Shown: positions 18,405 to 28,010 of the stretch, piece after piece | How positions within the stretch are numbered: the first letter of the stretch is position 1 | Layout of the letters: each line of letters opens with the position of its first letter | Origin: Saksenaea vasiformis B4078 | Lineage: Eukaryota; Mucoromycota; Mucoromycetes; Mucorales; Saksenaeaceae | Assembly: GCA_000697055.1 (NCBI GenBank) | Contig: JNDT01001287.1 | Span: forward strand, 1-28,010 | Reading direction: 5' to 3' | Length of the DNA: 28,010 nucleotides | Notes under the pieces: model-generated | The model's database searches: none | What the model was told of the DNA's origin: nothing | What the model saw: only the letters and a program-made list of their open reading frames with translations | Program-made: the position numbers and the translations under genes

Positions 18405-20861
18405 ATGATCACCTATTTCATCGTCAACCAAGCTGGGGACATTCTCTACCATTCAACACAAGCACGGACCGAGCTTACAACTGAAGGCAACAGAATACGT
18501 TATTTGCCTTTACTGTTGATCAAGGACCTGATCAAGGCAAATCTTCATGACCGTATTCAGTATGTCAAAGTTGGAAAGAAAACAGTTGCATTTTGGGAGG
18601 TAGGGTAAATATATTGCAAGGCTGGTGTTCATGCTGGATATTTAGAAACACGGTCTGCTTTACGTTGCTTTCACACAAAATCAGATGATTCCCATCATTC
18701 TACTGCAACACCATCTGCAGATTATCGACTACTTTCTATGTTTTAGTTATGGGCCAAGATGGCACACACGTATCCAAGGTAGCATGATATCTCGTACTCA
18801 GCGCAGCAAGGGACAACCTACACTTTCTCGATCAGGTATCGCGGCCTGCATCTGTCAGCTGCCTTTCCTGACAAATCGTTGGCCGCTACACTCTAGCAAT
18901 ATGCTATGCCACGTCGAACAGCTGGAATTACATTACGATTTGCAATCTCGACTTACAGAAAGCCTGCGAGAATGTTGCAACGCTGCTTTTAACGAGACTA
19001 GTCCACGACGATCCATCAGACTGACATCTTTCTTTACACCACCAAGACGTATTCTATCCTCGGTGAATAGACAGCAAAACTCTCCCTTTGATTCAGCGGA
19101 GCATTTTCTCCAAAGTTGGACCCACTCGTTTCTTTTTGCGAGAGAAAAGATTGTGGCAAAGTGTTTCAACACTGAATTGTCACATGAAAACCATGAAATT
19201 TCCGATACGTTCTTATTCTTCCTGAAAACAATCGTGTCGCAGTACCTTAGTGAACGAAGTGAACAACGGCGTTCAGGTAACGCCTTTGATTTATCCGACG
19301 ATCTTAACGATGATAACACAGAAAATGCGCCTGCACAACATGATGTGAGCATGCCTCAGAATATCTCTCGGCCGAACAGAGAAACACTATTTGATCAGTC
19401 CTCTGTCGCTGATGGAATAACGCCTTCAACCACATCTGCCTCATCTCTAACACCATATACTTCATCCTGCACCTCTGATACACATAGTCAGAAATCATTT
19501 GCATACATATACGACGCGTCCTCCTCCATCCCCTTCAAATTCCGAGAAAAATCAGCATCGTCCGTCACATTGATAAAACCCCATCCACCCATGCCATCTG
19601 TCAGCTGGAGTACCCCTCTGCAGCCAGTCTACAATCATTTGTTAACCCATTTACCGCGGCGGCATTTAGACAGCCTTATCAATCGCGATAAAGACAACCC
19701 TATGTTCCGAGAAACGTTATCGGATACTTCTACACGTCCCAATTCTCCTTCGAGAGATTCCGATACGGAGTCTACGGCAACGCAATTGCCAAGTAACGCA
19801 ACTGTTCGACAGATCATTCCTCCTCGTGTTGCTATGCCGACAGCACAGTACCTCTCCAGCAGTGTTCCATCCGACACTGGTCTATTTACCCATGGAAATC
19901 CACCAGGGCAGTTATCCGCTCCGTCGTCGCCCACGACGCACTCGCGGCGGAATAGCATAGCTGATCATGTGCTGGCCAAAGAAAATGGCAGACGTCGCTT
20001 TTCATCGTCTTTGTTGATGGATGATGAGAAGCAACAGGCCGAAGAGCCAGCAGAAGCCGAAGGCAAAGTAATGCAGAGATGGATCGATTGCGGAAGCGAT
20101 TTTTCTCCTTGCCGCGTCTTTATCTCTCATGTTAGTGAAGACCTCTGTGCTGTGGTGGTTTACAAGAGCGACGAGAAGGTAAGATAATATGTTCGTTACA
20201 ATGGCTGACATGTAGTAAAAGTTACCAAAAACTGCGGTAATGAGTGCCTCGAACGTGTGCGCATTCCCGCATACTGGTCAGCTGCAGACGTTCCGTTTAT
20301 CTTTGCAGGAGTCTTTGAAAGACTTTACCACATTTTTATTGACGAAGGAGAGAACGCATTTTACCATTTTATCCTTTGCGGTTGTCTATCCGGGATTAGT
20401 TCACTTTCTACACTTGCAGGAAGGAATTATGGCATCTCCGCAGTTAATGGATCTTAACGAGTTGGATAAAAATCATGAGCTGCTTCACGAGGTGTATGGG
20501 AATTATGATATGGACACCACCAATAAGCTGCATGCACCGTTGACTGGGCAGTGGCGGTGGCCACGTGTGTCAAAGTTGGAAGAGTTGGTGAGTAGAATTG
20601 ATTCACACCGATCCATTTCTTAAATATTCTTCTGTACAGTGTGCGGAGATGCTATACTTGAATCCAACGGTGTATCCGCAGCCGTCTGAATGCCAAATAC
20701 TACGTGAACCTTCAGCCAAGAGTCAGGGCTTTAGTTTCCTTTATATCCAGGGTGACAAAGCAGAAAGATTGCTTGGGATCTACTTCAGCTTTGTACCACC
20801 TGAACGGCTGCGATACATGCATCGCAAACTATACCAGGATATTCATCAACGTATCTTGTGA
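18405..20861 (+). CDS. HPS1: HPS1-like protein (BLOC-3 subunit, MON1/CCZ1/HPS1 longin superfamily)
   Basis: Exons 18405-18599, 18646-20178, 20222-20587, 20640-20861; 2316 nt, 771 residues. In animals HPS1 pairs with HPS4 as BLOC-3, the exchange factor for Rab32/38 at lysosome-related organelles. The N-terminus is a longin-like strand-helix unit (ITYFIVNQAGDILYHS; then KTVAFWE-KHGLLYVAFTQ and IIDYFLCFSYGP), comparable with human LFYW..FLYVLHLFG..LKYLFEVHFG. A long Ser/Thr-rich low-complexity region (residues about 255-530) separates it from the C-terminal part. There DFTTFLLTKERT and YPGLVHFLHLQEG..MASPQL match human DWKDFLLVKSRR and FPGLVHFIYVD..MVAPSL closely. The start is the ATG aligned with the human start. 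MON1 is less likely, as its signatures are not seen. Introns are 46, 43 and 52 nt. It converges on mL50 with a gap of 36 bp. Confidence 0.78.
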
Positions 20862-20897
20862 AAAAAGAAAAGAAAAGTACTTTTTATTCTACATTAT

Positions 20898-21571
20898 CTA
20901 TACGTCGACTTTCTTCTTCCTTGATTCGAATACCATGTTATTTGGCAAGGCGTCTGCGTTTTCTGCAAAAAACTGTTCAACAGATGATTTGCGATTTCCG
21001 TCCTTTCCCTGGAAATAGTTCAGCAGATCGGTCGCTGATGCAATGTTGTTCAATGTCGCGTTGGGCATTTCTCTGCCGATTTGTCTGATACTCTCCTTTA
21101 CAACCTGAGAAACAAAAATAAAAATTAGCCAAAAGAAAAAAAAATCATGAACGTGCATTGTGTACCTTGAATTTGGTGGCAGTATCGTTCAATTCTGCGT
21201 CCTTCCAGCTCGACTCGCTTGCACCGTCCACATGCTCCAACACAGCGCTGCGAATGACGGACTGGATTTCTTCAACATCTTCGAGAACAGCTTTGTTTTT
21301 CCAACTAGCAGTAGGTCAATGGCAGATCTTAGGTCAAGTCAACCTACGAGATAAATCGATTTTCTTCTTCCTCCTCAAAATCCACATTAAATGTGACATG
21401 GTCGTGATCTGCCGGGGTCGATTCAGTGGTGGTTTCATTGGCAGCGGGTGTTTTTTTGGCCCAAGGATTCAATCGACCAAAGACGCTGTCGTTCCCAGCC
21501 ATCACGGCCGAGGATGTGTAGAACGTCCTTTTGTAAAGATTCACACGTACAGCCTGTCTGGCAACAAACAT
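20898..21571 (-). CDS. MRPL50: mitochondrial large ribosomal subunit protein mL50
   Basis: Exons (minus): 21571-21348, 21304-21166, 21104-20898; 570 nt, 189 residues. Starts with a basic, acid-free presequence (MFVARQAVRVNLYKRTFYTS) typical of matrix targeting. A Thr/Glu-rich linker follows, then the L50 domain: VKESIRQIGREMPNATLNNI, ATDLLNYFQ and ADALPNNMVF. These correspond to human MRPL50 (GHAVPNSWLHQM, ADVLDFY, LPPNLKI). The upstream open frame to 21733 is read as 5' leader because the presequence starts at 21571. Introns are 43 and 61 nt. It is a structural component of the mitoribosome. Confidence 0.82.
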
Positions 21572-22149
21572 GATAGTGGGCAAGGGGAAGTTGAAAGGAA
21601 GATGTGAAGCTTGTGTTGACCGGGACTGCTTTGGACTGCGGGACAGTGTGCTGGCTTTGCGCCGCCCGAAAACTTGGCACAGCACGTCCAACGAAACGAC
21701 CCTAAACCTTACCCTAGACTTTAGTTTTGCCAAGAGACTTCAATTAACACCCGGATAGAATATTGTTATAACACATAAGTGGGGAATACTGCCATAGCTC
21801 GTAAGGAAAATTGCGGTTTACAATAGCTGGGGATTGTGTAACACATATGGTCCCTAAGAAAATCGAACCTCGTTCCGTCTAAACAGCTCGCTTGTTTCTG
21901 ATTTCCGAGCAGAGAAGATTGATATGGCTCTTGATAAAATAGGTAATAGAACGTTTTCTGATATACTGTTCACCTACGTCGTCTTTGGCCTTATTCCTGT
22001 CTCTTCCCTTTGTACATTGCCTGGAATCCTCTAGCAGCATTTAGTCTTGTCTTTTAAAAAAGATTACCATGGTAAATCGAGTGATTAAAGGGCGTTAATA
22101 GTGTTGCTAGGAAGTAATGGATTTGAAAACAACGAATGGTGTCCAAGTT
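21572..22149. other. mL50 5' flank
   Basis: Promoter and leader of mL50, then AT-rich DNA. No gene seen. Confidence 0.45.
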
Positions 22150-22450
22150 AGTGGACATCTATACAGCAATTATCGTTTAAGCCATCCATGCTACCGTTTA
22201 AAGCAAGACGGCCAAGTCAGTTCGGGATAGAGACCATGCAGCTTAAACGGCAGACAAAACGGCATGAATAATCATATATGCGATGAACTGGCCTCTTTAC
22301 TAGGGACACAATCGACGAGAACAGAAACAGAGAAATATGGAAGATCTGCTCCCATTAAATACGCAGGACACTCGATATCTGAAACGCATATTCCAGTCGA
22401 ATACTGAGAGCAACGGACTGGAGCTGTGAACAGGGCATAACACACTTTTT
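22150..22450. repeat. dispersed repeat, copy C
   Basis: 22195-22265 (AAGACGGCCAAG, TTCGGGATAGAGACCATGCAGC, TAAACGGCAGACAAAACG) matches copies A and B. 22310-22440 matches 5630-6005 of copy A (CATTAAATACGCA, CTGAAACGCAT, GGCATAACACACTTTTTAAG against GAATAACATCACACTTTTG). The 38-bp minisatellite present in A is missing here. Confidence 0.55.
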
Positions 22451-23208
22451 AAGTTGACATAAAAATAAAGTATATCTTTCTTCTATTTTTCCATGCATGG
22501 TTCATGAGTAGTACGCAAGAAGCACTGTTTTCTGATGTAAGGCCTATTTCGAGTTGCCAATAAATGGCTTAAAACTGACGCAGCACGATACGAATAATCC
22601 GTCACTCCCAATATCTTCAATTCTTTTGGGTATCATCTCAGTTTATTTGATTTATTTTTCCTACCGTACTGCACAAAAGACCAAGGTGATACAGGTCCAT
22701 GCGGAATTTGGGGATTTATCCGCCACACTGGCGTTTTCTCATATCTCATTGACGTGTTTAATGAGAGTGGATTTGCGCGGACGCTCTCAATCCTGATGGG
22801 AACGTGTGGCTGATTGGGAAAACCGCACGTTAAAAACAACGCAAATGTTTATTCAAGCACAATGGCACTTTAATCGTGCATGAGCGCAAAAAATACACTG
22901 CGATTCAATACGCGAATGCCACTGGATTGGATAGGCAGCGTGTCAAGGATTCAACAATATTTCATATGGTTCCTTTATGAACAGTCCGGCAAATATTGCC
23001 CGTTTCTCCTCTTTACCTTTGTGTATTGTTGCTCTATTCCTTCGGTAAGTGCTGATGCAGTCATTCATCCATATGAATTAACGTCGTCATTGATGTTTCG
23101 AGCTGGTTGAGGTGTGCTTTTGTTCCTGTAGCCCTCCCACGCGCTGGGATTACAACTTGATAACTGAGGTAACAAAGTATCGTCAAATGTGTGCTTATCG
23201 TGAATTGG
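22451..23208. other. no gene seen
   Basis: AT-rich DNA with short ORFs only, including one with a hydrophobic start at 22554-22796 that lacks any supporting context. Confidence 0.4.
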
Positions 23209-23375
23209 TTTTTTATGCTGCTCTGATAAATTTTGCGCATATGGGGGATCGAGTTTCACGTATGCGAATTTTTGCTTCTTCTCATAAATGATATACTAAT
23301 CACGCATATTTATTTTCTTTCAGCCCAAACTTGATTTCTTCATGGACGCAGAATTCATTTAGAGTAGTGTAAAAA
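23209..23375. mobile_element. MITE-like inverted-repeat element, copy 3
   Basis: The left arm, 23209-23243, reads TTTTTTATGCTGCTCTGAT..TTTTGCGCATATG. The right arm, 23341-23375, reads CATGGACGCAGAATTCATTT..AGTGTAAAAA. The right arm is near-identical to that of copy 2. The spacer is about 97 bp, longer than in copy 2, with an extra AT-rich insertion. Confidence 0.65.
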
Positions 23376-23535
23376 TTTGTTACAATAAACGGTAGTCTAA
23401 TGTCAGCTTTTTTAATTTACCGGCTGAAACGGAAAGTTACAGACGCTTACAGATACATCACATAATGATAGCAGACACAAATAACCTCTTGGGATTGTTT
23501 TTTATAACATATAACCTGAGCGCGAGAAATGACAA

Positions 23536-23970
23536 TTAATAGGTGAAAGAAGCCTTTTCCCCATAATGAAAATTCGACCACAGTAACGGATAAATTACTA
23601 TGCGATTAGCGTTAATGCCGGCAGTAAAATAATACTGAAGAAAGGTTAAGTTACTTACAATAAGAAAAACGTACTGCGAGTAATCATCCGGAAGCGCAAC
23701 GTAATTACCGTTACAGTAGTCTCTTTTTATAATCGCGATTTCGCGGCATTCAACTGAATAACCGGACTGCATGACATTCGAATGAGCTAATGCCCTTTCC
23801 AACTGACGTTCGAAATGAGAGATCACTTCCATACACTTACCTTTTTTCTGCTTCCTTGGTAAACGGTGCATTATTTTGGAGAGTGACATAACGCGCTGAG
23901 GTTGATTTCTCAAGAGGCCTTTAAAAAGGCCGTTTTTTTTCCTTTTCGTTTTCTTTTCTCTTTCGTTCAT
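23536..23970 (-). CDS. hypothetical ORF of 144 codons, uncertain
   Basis: Basic N-terminus (NEREKKTKRKKNG), then a mixed, moderately protein-like middle (KCMEVISHFERQLERALAH, VECREIAIIKRDY). A GTAAGT donor-like site sits near the VFLIVSN codons, so it might be an exon. No family recognised. Much of the 5' part is only the complement of the pyrimidine-rich tract at 23930-24000. It could be a chance ORF or a transposon remnant. Confidence 0.25.
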   Translation of the reverse strand: MNEREKKTKRKKNGLFKGLLRNQPQRVMSLSKIMHRLPRKQKKGKCMEVISHFERQLERALAHSNVMQSGYSVECREIAIIKRDYCNGNYVALPDDYSQYVFLIVSNLTFLQYYFTAGINANRIVIYPLLWSNFHYGEKASFTY

Positions 23971-24250
23971 ATCTTTCTTTTGGTAAGTTTTTCTTTTCTT
24001 CTTTCCTTTTTATACTGCTTGTTGTACTCAATGTCGGAGGCCAATATCATCATTATACGTTCTTGTTGTCCTGGCCAGACATACAAGACGTTGCAAAGAG
24101 CTGGCCACTCTTTGCTGATGATGCCGACAAAAGAGTTATTTTATATTTCTTTTCTTTCTTCTCTTCTTTTTTTTTCCTTATTCTTTTTTAACTTTATTAT
24201 TCTTGTTTCTTTTTTTTCTATTACTACTTTCACCGTTTCGTTATTCTCTT
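23928..24250 (+). repeat. pyrimidine-rich low-complexity tract
   Basis: Long runs of T and C in two blocks (about 23928-24016 and 24140-24250) around a more complex island. A short perfect palindrome (AGGCCTTTAAAAAGGCC) precedes the first T-run at about 23920. The C/T-rich blocks resemble those in the 3' part of the LINE copies but no ORF2 tail precedes them here. Confidence 0.55.
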
Positions 24251-25000
24251 CTCGTAACAAAACTCCCCGGTAAGTTATATTCCAAACAAAATCATTTTTT
24301 ATACGTTGCTCAGTTTGCGGAACCACACGTATCCCGCGTTTTTGACGCGTTTCCATTTACTTCAACAAGGTATGCTTTACGAATCGTTCGATCATTTATT
24401 CTTTTCTCATGAACTCCCCATTTTAGATTTCGACATGCACTTTCGAGGGTACAGTCTCTATTTACCAGTCGGGCTCTGAACCTTCCACCTTTGGTCGAGG
24501 GCAGTACCATTCACTTGAACATTCCCATTCATTCACATGTCAACTACAGATTGTCACCGACATTACACCATTCACCTCTGCGTCGGTGTTATGCAAGAAC
24601 ACAAATGCCGATCAATCAGGTACGCTTTTAATAGTGCTTGTTTCACAAAGTGTAACCCAGCTATTATAGTTTCCCACTCCGGGGCAGGGACCATAAACGG
24701 ACTTCCGGAATGATCCCCCACAGAGATTGGTGCCATAATCCCGCATAGTCTACTTAGTATTCCACGGTCGGCCTTCCTCTTCAAGAGTAAGTTTATTACG
24801 TTTATTTTTTTTCTTATTTACTAATTATTTTGGATAGACCTTGCGCTACGGGCTACGGTATGGTGGGTAGATAACAACCTGCCATACGTATCCATCCCTT
24901 TTTTTAGAGACTCAGGGAAGTTAGACTATGCAAACCAAGACCGAGGCTTGACACCATATGCATCGCTGGCCCTTCGATTGGTCGCCGTCCAGTAACTAGC
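24251..25000. other. no gene supported
   Basis: Mixed composition with short ORFs on both strands. A minus-strand frame at 24572-24784 includes GDHSGSPFMVPAPEWE, but no splice partner or family was recognised. Confidence 0.35.
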
Positions 25001-25900
25001 TTGCTAGTTGCCGTGCCAAACCTCAAAGTCGTCCCTAAGGATTTCGGTCCTTTTGGCTGATGGGTTTCTGAAGGAGGAGGAAACTTATTAGCAGGTAACT
25101 TCTGTTATCTGGCGCATCGTCTTAGGATTTGATGATTCCCGTCCCGGGATGACTCTACATGGTCTTAAGGCAATCTTTTTTCTGGGATTTCGCGTGTCCA
25201 TTGGATCATCGTGCCCCTTTGGGTTGGGTAACGGATTCCCGGGTTTATTCCTGAATTGGACTTCAGCTGACTGGTTCTCACCTTTATGGAGTTGGCCAAC
25301 ACGCGCGGGCAGGTCATGTTCCCAAGGAGTTATCCTTAAACTACGTGGCAGCGTGCGTTCTTAGGGTAGTTGGTCTTCGGATTGATTGTTCTTTGGGTTA
25401 AGCATCTTGCTTGGCTGGTTACCCCTTTATTGGGCTAGCCTGCGCACGTCTCAAGACTTTGGTCTTGTGGGGGTAGTAGGTTCCCAGAGATGATTCTTTA
25501 AAATACCTCCGTTTTAGCTGGCTTTACCTTGAAAGTTGGTTAACGTATGTTCCTGTGGGTCCGGTCTACAGGGTGAGACTGGTTCTAGGCGCTGAATCAT
25601 CTGGATAGCTTTCACTCCGGTGTGTTGGCCGACATGCGCTTTAGAGCTTGACGTATGATTAGTTGGGTGTATGCTCTTCTGGTTGTGCGCTCCTGGTTCG
25701 AGCTGGTTTGCATGACGCCAGAGATTCATTTCTAAAGTTCGTGCACAACCGCTGGCTGTTGAGGTAAGAGTTGGCAAACCCCGGCACGGTCCTGATGGCA
25801 TTTGCCTGTTGGGCTGGATGACGTCCATCTGGGATCAGTTGGTGTACGGTTCTGGCTCTGCGAGGGGCCATTCCGGAGGTGGGTTGAATCTCGCCAACGA
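25000..25900. repeat. degenerate tandem array, units of about 160-225 bp
   Basis: A block of the form TTCCCA-(A/G)-GAGATGATTCTTTAAA recurs at about 25139 (ATTCCCGTCCCGGGATGACTC), 25319 (GTTCCCAAGGAGTTATCC), 25480 (GGTTCCCAGAGATGATTC) and 25700 (GCCAGAGATTCATTTCTAAA). Each is preceded by GCTGACTGGTTCTCACCTTT..GTTGGCCAACACGCGC or a variant (25265, 25408, 25600). GC content is higher than in the flanks. No long ORF on either strand. The nature (satellite, retroelement UTR or other) is unknown. Confidence 0.4.
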
Positions 25901-25974
25901 TCAACCCATGGGTTCCCGATGCATCTGTCATGGCGATGGGATGATGCCGCCGGATGAATGGATCGTTTGCCGAA

Positions 25975-26075
25975 TAAGTTCAGCAAGACGAACAGCAAGA
26001 GGAACAATGAGGCGAACAAGCGTGGCGAACAGGCGAGCCAATCAGCGAGGTAAACAACAAGCCGAGCAAAGCAGC
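25975..26075 (+). repeat. short GCGAACAAGC-type degenerate repeat
   Basis: Imperfect copies of (G)CGAACAAGCG, GCGAACAGGCGAGCC, GCGAGG and GCCGAGCAAAGC follow each other at about 9-15 bp spacing. Reads as Arg/Gln/Ala-rich peptide in one frame, but low complexity explains that. Confidence 0.45.
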
Positions 26076-27190
26076 GTAACGGGAAACCAGAGCAAACACC
26101 AACTGTATGAATCACAGCACGAACACTTTCCTCGATAGCGTTTCTGTAAAAATATAGTATAGCCATAGGGAATCAAGAATTTTTGTTGCTCGATCCTTTT
26201 TGGTCTACGTTCCACATCGCTACGGCATATGTGGCCTCGCCGACCTGTTACATTACCTTGACTTCGGTGATCCCGCTACTTCCCCCCGAAACCAAAAAAG
26301 ACCGACGAACAGGACGTGCACAACGGCGGACAATAAGGTGAATAGGATGAATAACAATATGAACCAGAAGATGAGTAAATAATTAGTGCCAAGTCATAGG
26401 CAAGAGGGGAATAGATAGAAGAGCACCGGTTGTGGCTGGGCAATCTACCGATAGATAAGCGACTTCTATCAGACAGTCAACTGCCAGCTGGTCATTGATC
26501 CAATCCGGTGCCTCCGTGCCCGCTCCGACTCTGGGCGTGTAATACGCTATTTCGCAGCTCAAGGACGTCATTCCTTACGTCTTCAATCAATCAACAGCTA
26601 TTACTTAGTTACGCGCGTTTAGCACGTGCTTCAACGACTGGATCTACACCTCTACACTGCTAGCTCTCTTAAACCAGGGACGCTTTTGAGAACAAATCCA
26701 AAGAAATACAAATAACTAATGTGTGCCTTTAAATACATATAGCACTCATGTCAGCATCAGGCTAAACTTATAAAAAAAAGAGATCTCCCCACGCAAAGTC
26801 CCTTTGAAACTCCCGCAAAATAACTTAAATCTGGTGCAAAGTCGCATGCATAACCTGTAGATTGAGCGAGTATCCTTCTAATAGGAGCATGTCTATGGTG
26901 ATGGCCGCCCAAAGTTGTATTTGGTGTTCGCCATCTCGTTTTCAATTGAACTTATTGCTATCTATCAGAAGTGATTCCACTACAGTTAATGTTTTGGTAC
27001 TGAGTTCCAGAATCTGCTATAAGTTAACGTTTTTGTCACCCCTACGGCGAGATCTTGTGGGCGTTTACAAAAAGGCCCCGGAAGTCCTCCGGGAGCTGAA
27101 GGACTGTTGATCATGATCCGTTTTACGCGTGTTAACGACTTCCTCCCGCAAGCGATCTTGCAATGGCATCAGTGCGATCTAGATAACGCA
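26076..27190. other. no gene supported
   Basis: AT-rich DNA. 26790-26850 contains GCAAAATAACTT and GGTGCAAAG motifs like those at 6020-6075. A GC-rich imperfect palindrome (GGCCCCGGAAGTCCTCCGGG) lies at about 27075-27095. A plus-strand ORF at 26862-27110 has no recognised motif. Confidence 0.35.
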
Positions 27191-27200
27191 CTATGTTATA

Positions 27201-27466
27201 CTTACTGTCTCACGTAGGTTAGTTTCACGGTACTGCAAAATGTCCTCGTCTGGGAGGCGACTAAGAAATGGCTGTCGGACTTTGTATGATACTTGACTTT
27301 CCGCGATTTTTTTGGGCAGTGATATAGGGCAGTGATATAGGACAACAATTTGGAAGTCACCCAGTTTGTCTGGTTTGGTGCGAGCCGAACTAAGCCAAAC
27401 TGTGGTCGACGACCACTTAGCGGAGTGATGGCGGTTTGGGGCCCCTTTTGCCCAAGCCGACCGCAC
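27201..27466 (-). CDS. possible exon of an unidentified minus-strand gene
   Basis: The minus frame reads SYKVRQPFLSRLPDEDILQYRETNLRET and ends exactly at a consensus donor (ACA|GTAAGTAT) at about 27209. Immediately downstream an open frame with LPEDFRGLFVNAHKISP can be joined in phase using a CAG acceptor near 27107. No start codon or family could be assigned. May be part of a decayed transposon. Confidence 0.25.
27315..27341 (+). repeat. perfect 13-bp tandem duplication
   Basis: GGCAGTGATATAG occurs twice in direct succession. Likely replication slippage. Confidence 0.7.
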
Positions 27467-27709
27467 TACCGATTAGCAATAATACAGCGGAGCTTCAGGG
27501 AGGCCCGCTGGAAAAGAAACGTTGGAAAATCCCAATTAATAAACAACAACGGGTTTCTCCACTAAGTGTAAAAAGGTCTATTCAGTCAAGCGAAGTAACG
27601 AAAAGCTCTAAGAACCCCCCCGCCGCAACAACCAAGTATAATTAAAAGTCATAAGATATCGAAGTATTATAAAGTCACAGACTTTAGCAGGACTGCGAGC
27701 GGCCTACGT

Positions 27710-28010
27710 TTAAAATTTTTTTTGGTTTTTATTTAACGTCACATTTGAACACGGCGTCTTGGTCAGACATGTTTGCTCGTGACAGCTCAGAAGGGAGGGG
27801 GGAGGAAAAACCCTGTGGAGAGACAGGGAAAAGGTCGTGGGTGTGGGGTAAAAGGAACGGATAGTATAAGGACTAAGAGGGAAAAGGGGAGAAGAGAAAG
27901 AGGGAAAAGAAAGCAAAGAGAGGAAGGTGTCAGTTTGAGGAGTCTAGCCTGGTTCAAGAGGAGGAGAATCGAGCCACTGTAGGAGGGCCTGTCCCGGATC
28001 GGGATCGTAG
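27710..28010 (-). mobile_element. second LINE-type 3' end, running out of the window
   Basis: Read on the minus strand: an ORF2-like tail ending LLQWLDSPPLEPG and stop (28009-27944). A C/T-rich region of about 150 bp follows, then AGGGTTTTTCC, CATGTCTGACC, GTTAAATAAAAACC and an A8 run at about 27718. The order and several blocks match the plus-strand LINE tail at 4740-5090. The rest of the element lies beyond 28010, so it may be longer or intact there. Confidence 0.5.

Noticed and set aside
18933..19958. Minus-strand ORFs inside HPS1 exon 2
   Set aside because: Shadows of the long plus-strand coding exon, which has the family match and in-frame splice junctions.
23536..23970. A confident protein-coding gene on the minus strand
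   Set aside because: Part of the ORF is the complement of a low-complexity pyrimidine tract, no family is recognisable and no splice partner joins cleanly; kept only as low confidence.
25732..26166. Overlapping ORFs on both strands in the 25.5-26.2 kb region as genes
   Set aside because: Several long frames overlap in a GC-richer repeat array, which produces chance open frames; composition is low-complexity and no motif is present.
27070..27100. GC-rich palindrome near 27080 as an intrinsic terminator
   Set aside because: This is eukaryotic nuclear DNA; no T-run follows on the relevant strand and no associated gene is established.
1..28010. tRNA, rRNA, CRISPR array or snRNA gene
   Set aside because: No T-loop GTTCRANNC with matching stems, no rRNA-like segments and no regularly spaced identical repeats with unique spacers were seen by eye; a tRNAscan/Infernal run would be decisive.

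Overview
This window looks like nuclear DNA of a filamentous fungus, most likely an early-diverging lineage such as Mucoromycota. Genes run on both strands, are interrupted by many short introns (about 43-68 nt, GT..AG with TAG/CAG/AAG acceptors and one GC donor), and lie in compact clusters separated by AT-rich DNA full of decayed repeats. The combination of a Tudor-less SMN, an HPS1-like protein and a fatty acyl-CoA reductase/acyltransferase fusion also argues against Dikarya. No sequence search was run; the lineage is an inference.

Layout. 1-1314 (+): spliced 3' end of a gene I cannot identify. 1315-3100: AT-rich, no gene. About 3120-3556 (+): possible exon of an unidentified or eroded gene. 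About 3950-5090 (+): 3' fragment of a non-LTR (LINE-type) retrotransposon with frameshifts. 5095-6000: a small inverted-repeat element, a dispersed repeat and a 38-bp minisatellite. 6290-10990 (-): a 15-exon gene for a fusion of fatty acyl-CoA reductase (FAR) and a GNPAT/PlsB-type acyltransferase, the architecture I know from Dictyostelium FARAT. 11151-12101 (+): SMN, six exons, divergent from the fusion gene. 12639-12964 (+): CMC2, two exons. 13023-15409 (-): exocyst subunit EXO70, eleven exons. 15870-16810: second copy of the repeat complex. 18405-20861 (+): HPS1-like protein, four exons. 20898-21571 (-): mitochondrial ribosomal protein mL50, three exons. 21740-28010: repeat-rich, with a third copy of the dispersed repeat and the inverted-repeat element, pyrimidine-rich DNA, a degenerate tandem array (about 25000-25900), weak ORFs, and a second LINE 3' end on the minus strand running off the window.

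The exon models of the fusion gene, SMN, CMC2, EXO70, HPS1 and mL50 were built by hand. Each one keeps frame across every junction and gives a total divisible by three, which strongly supports them.

The genes are not one operon-like system. The most notable item is the FAR-acyltransferase fusion. It is a predicted ether-lipid-type enzyme in a fungus, but the key catalytic residues of both halves appear substituted (SDR tyrosine to His; acyltransferase HX4D histidine to Ser). The second is an HPS1 (BLOC-3) homologue, a trafficking factor best known from animals. EXO70 and HPS1 both act in membrane traffic, and CMC2 and mL50 in mitochondrial biogenesis, but I see no evidence that this proximity is functional.
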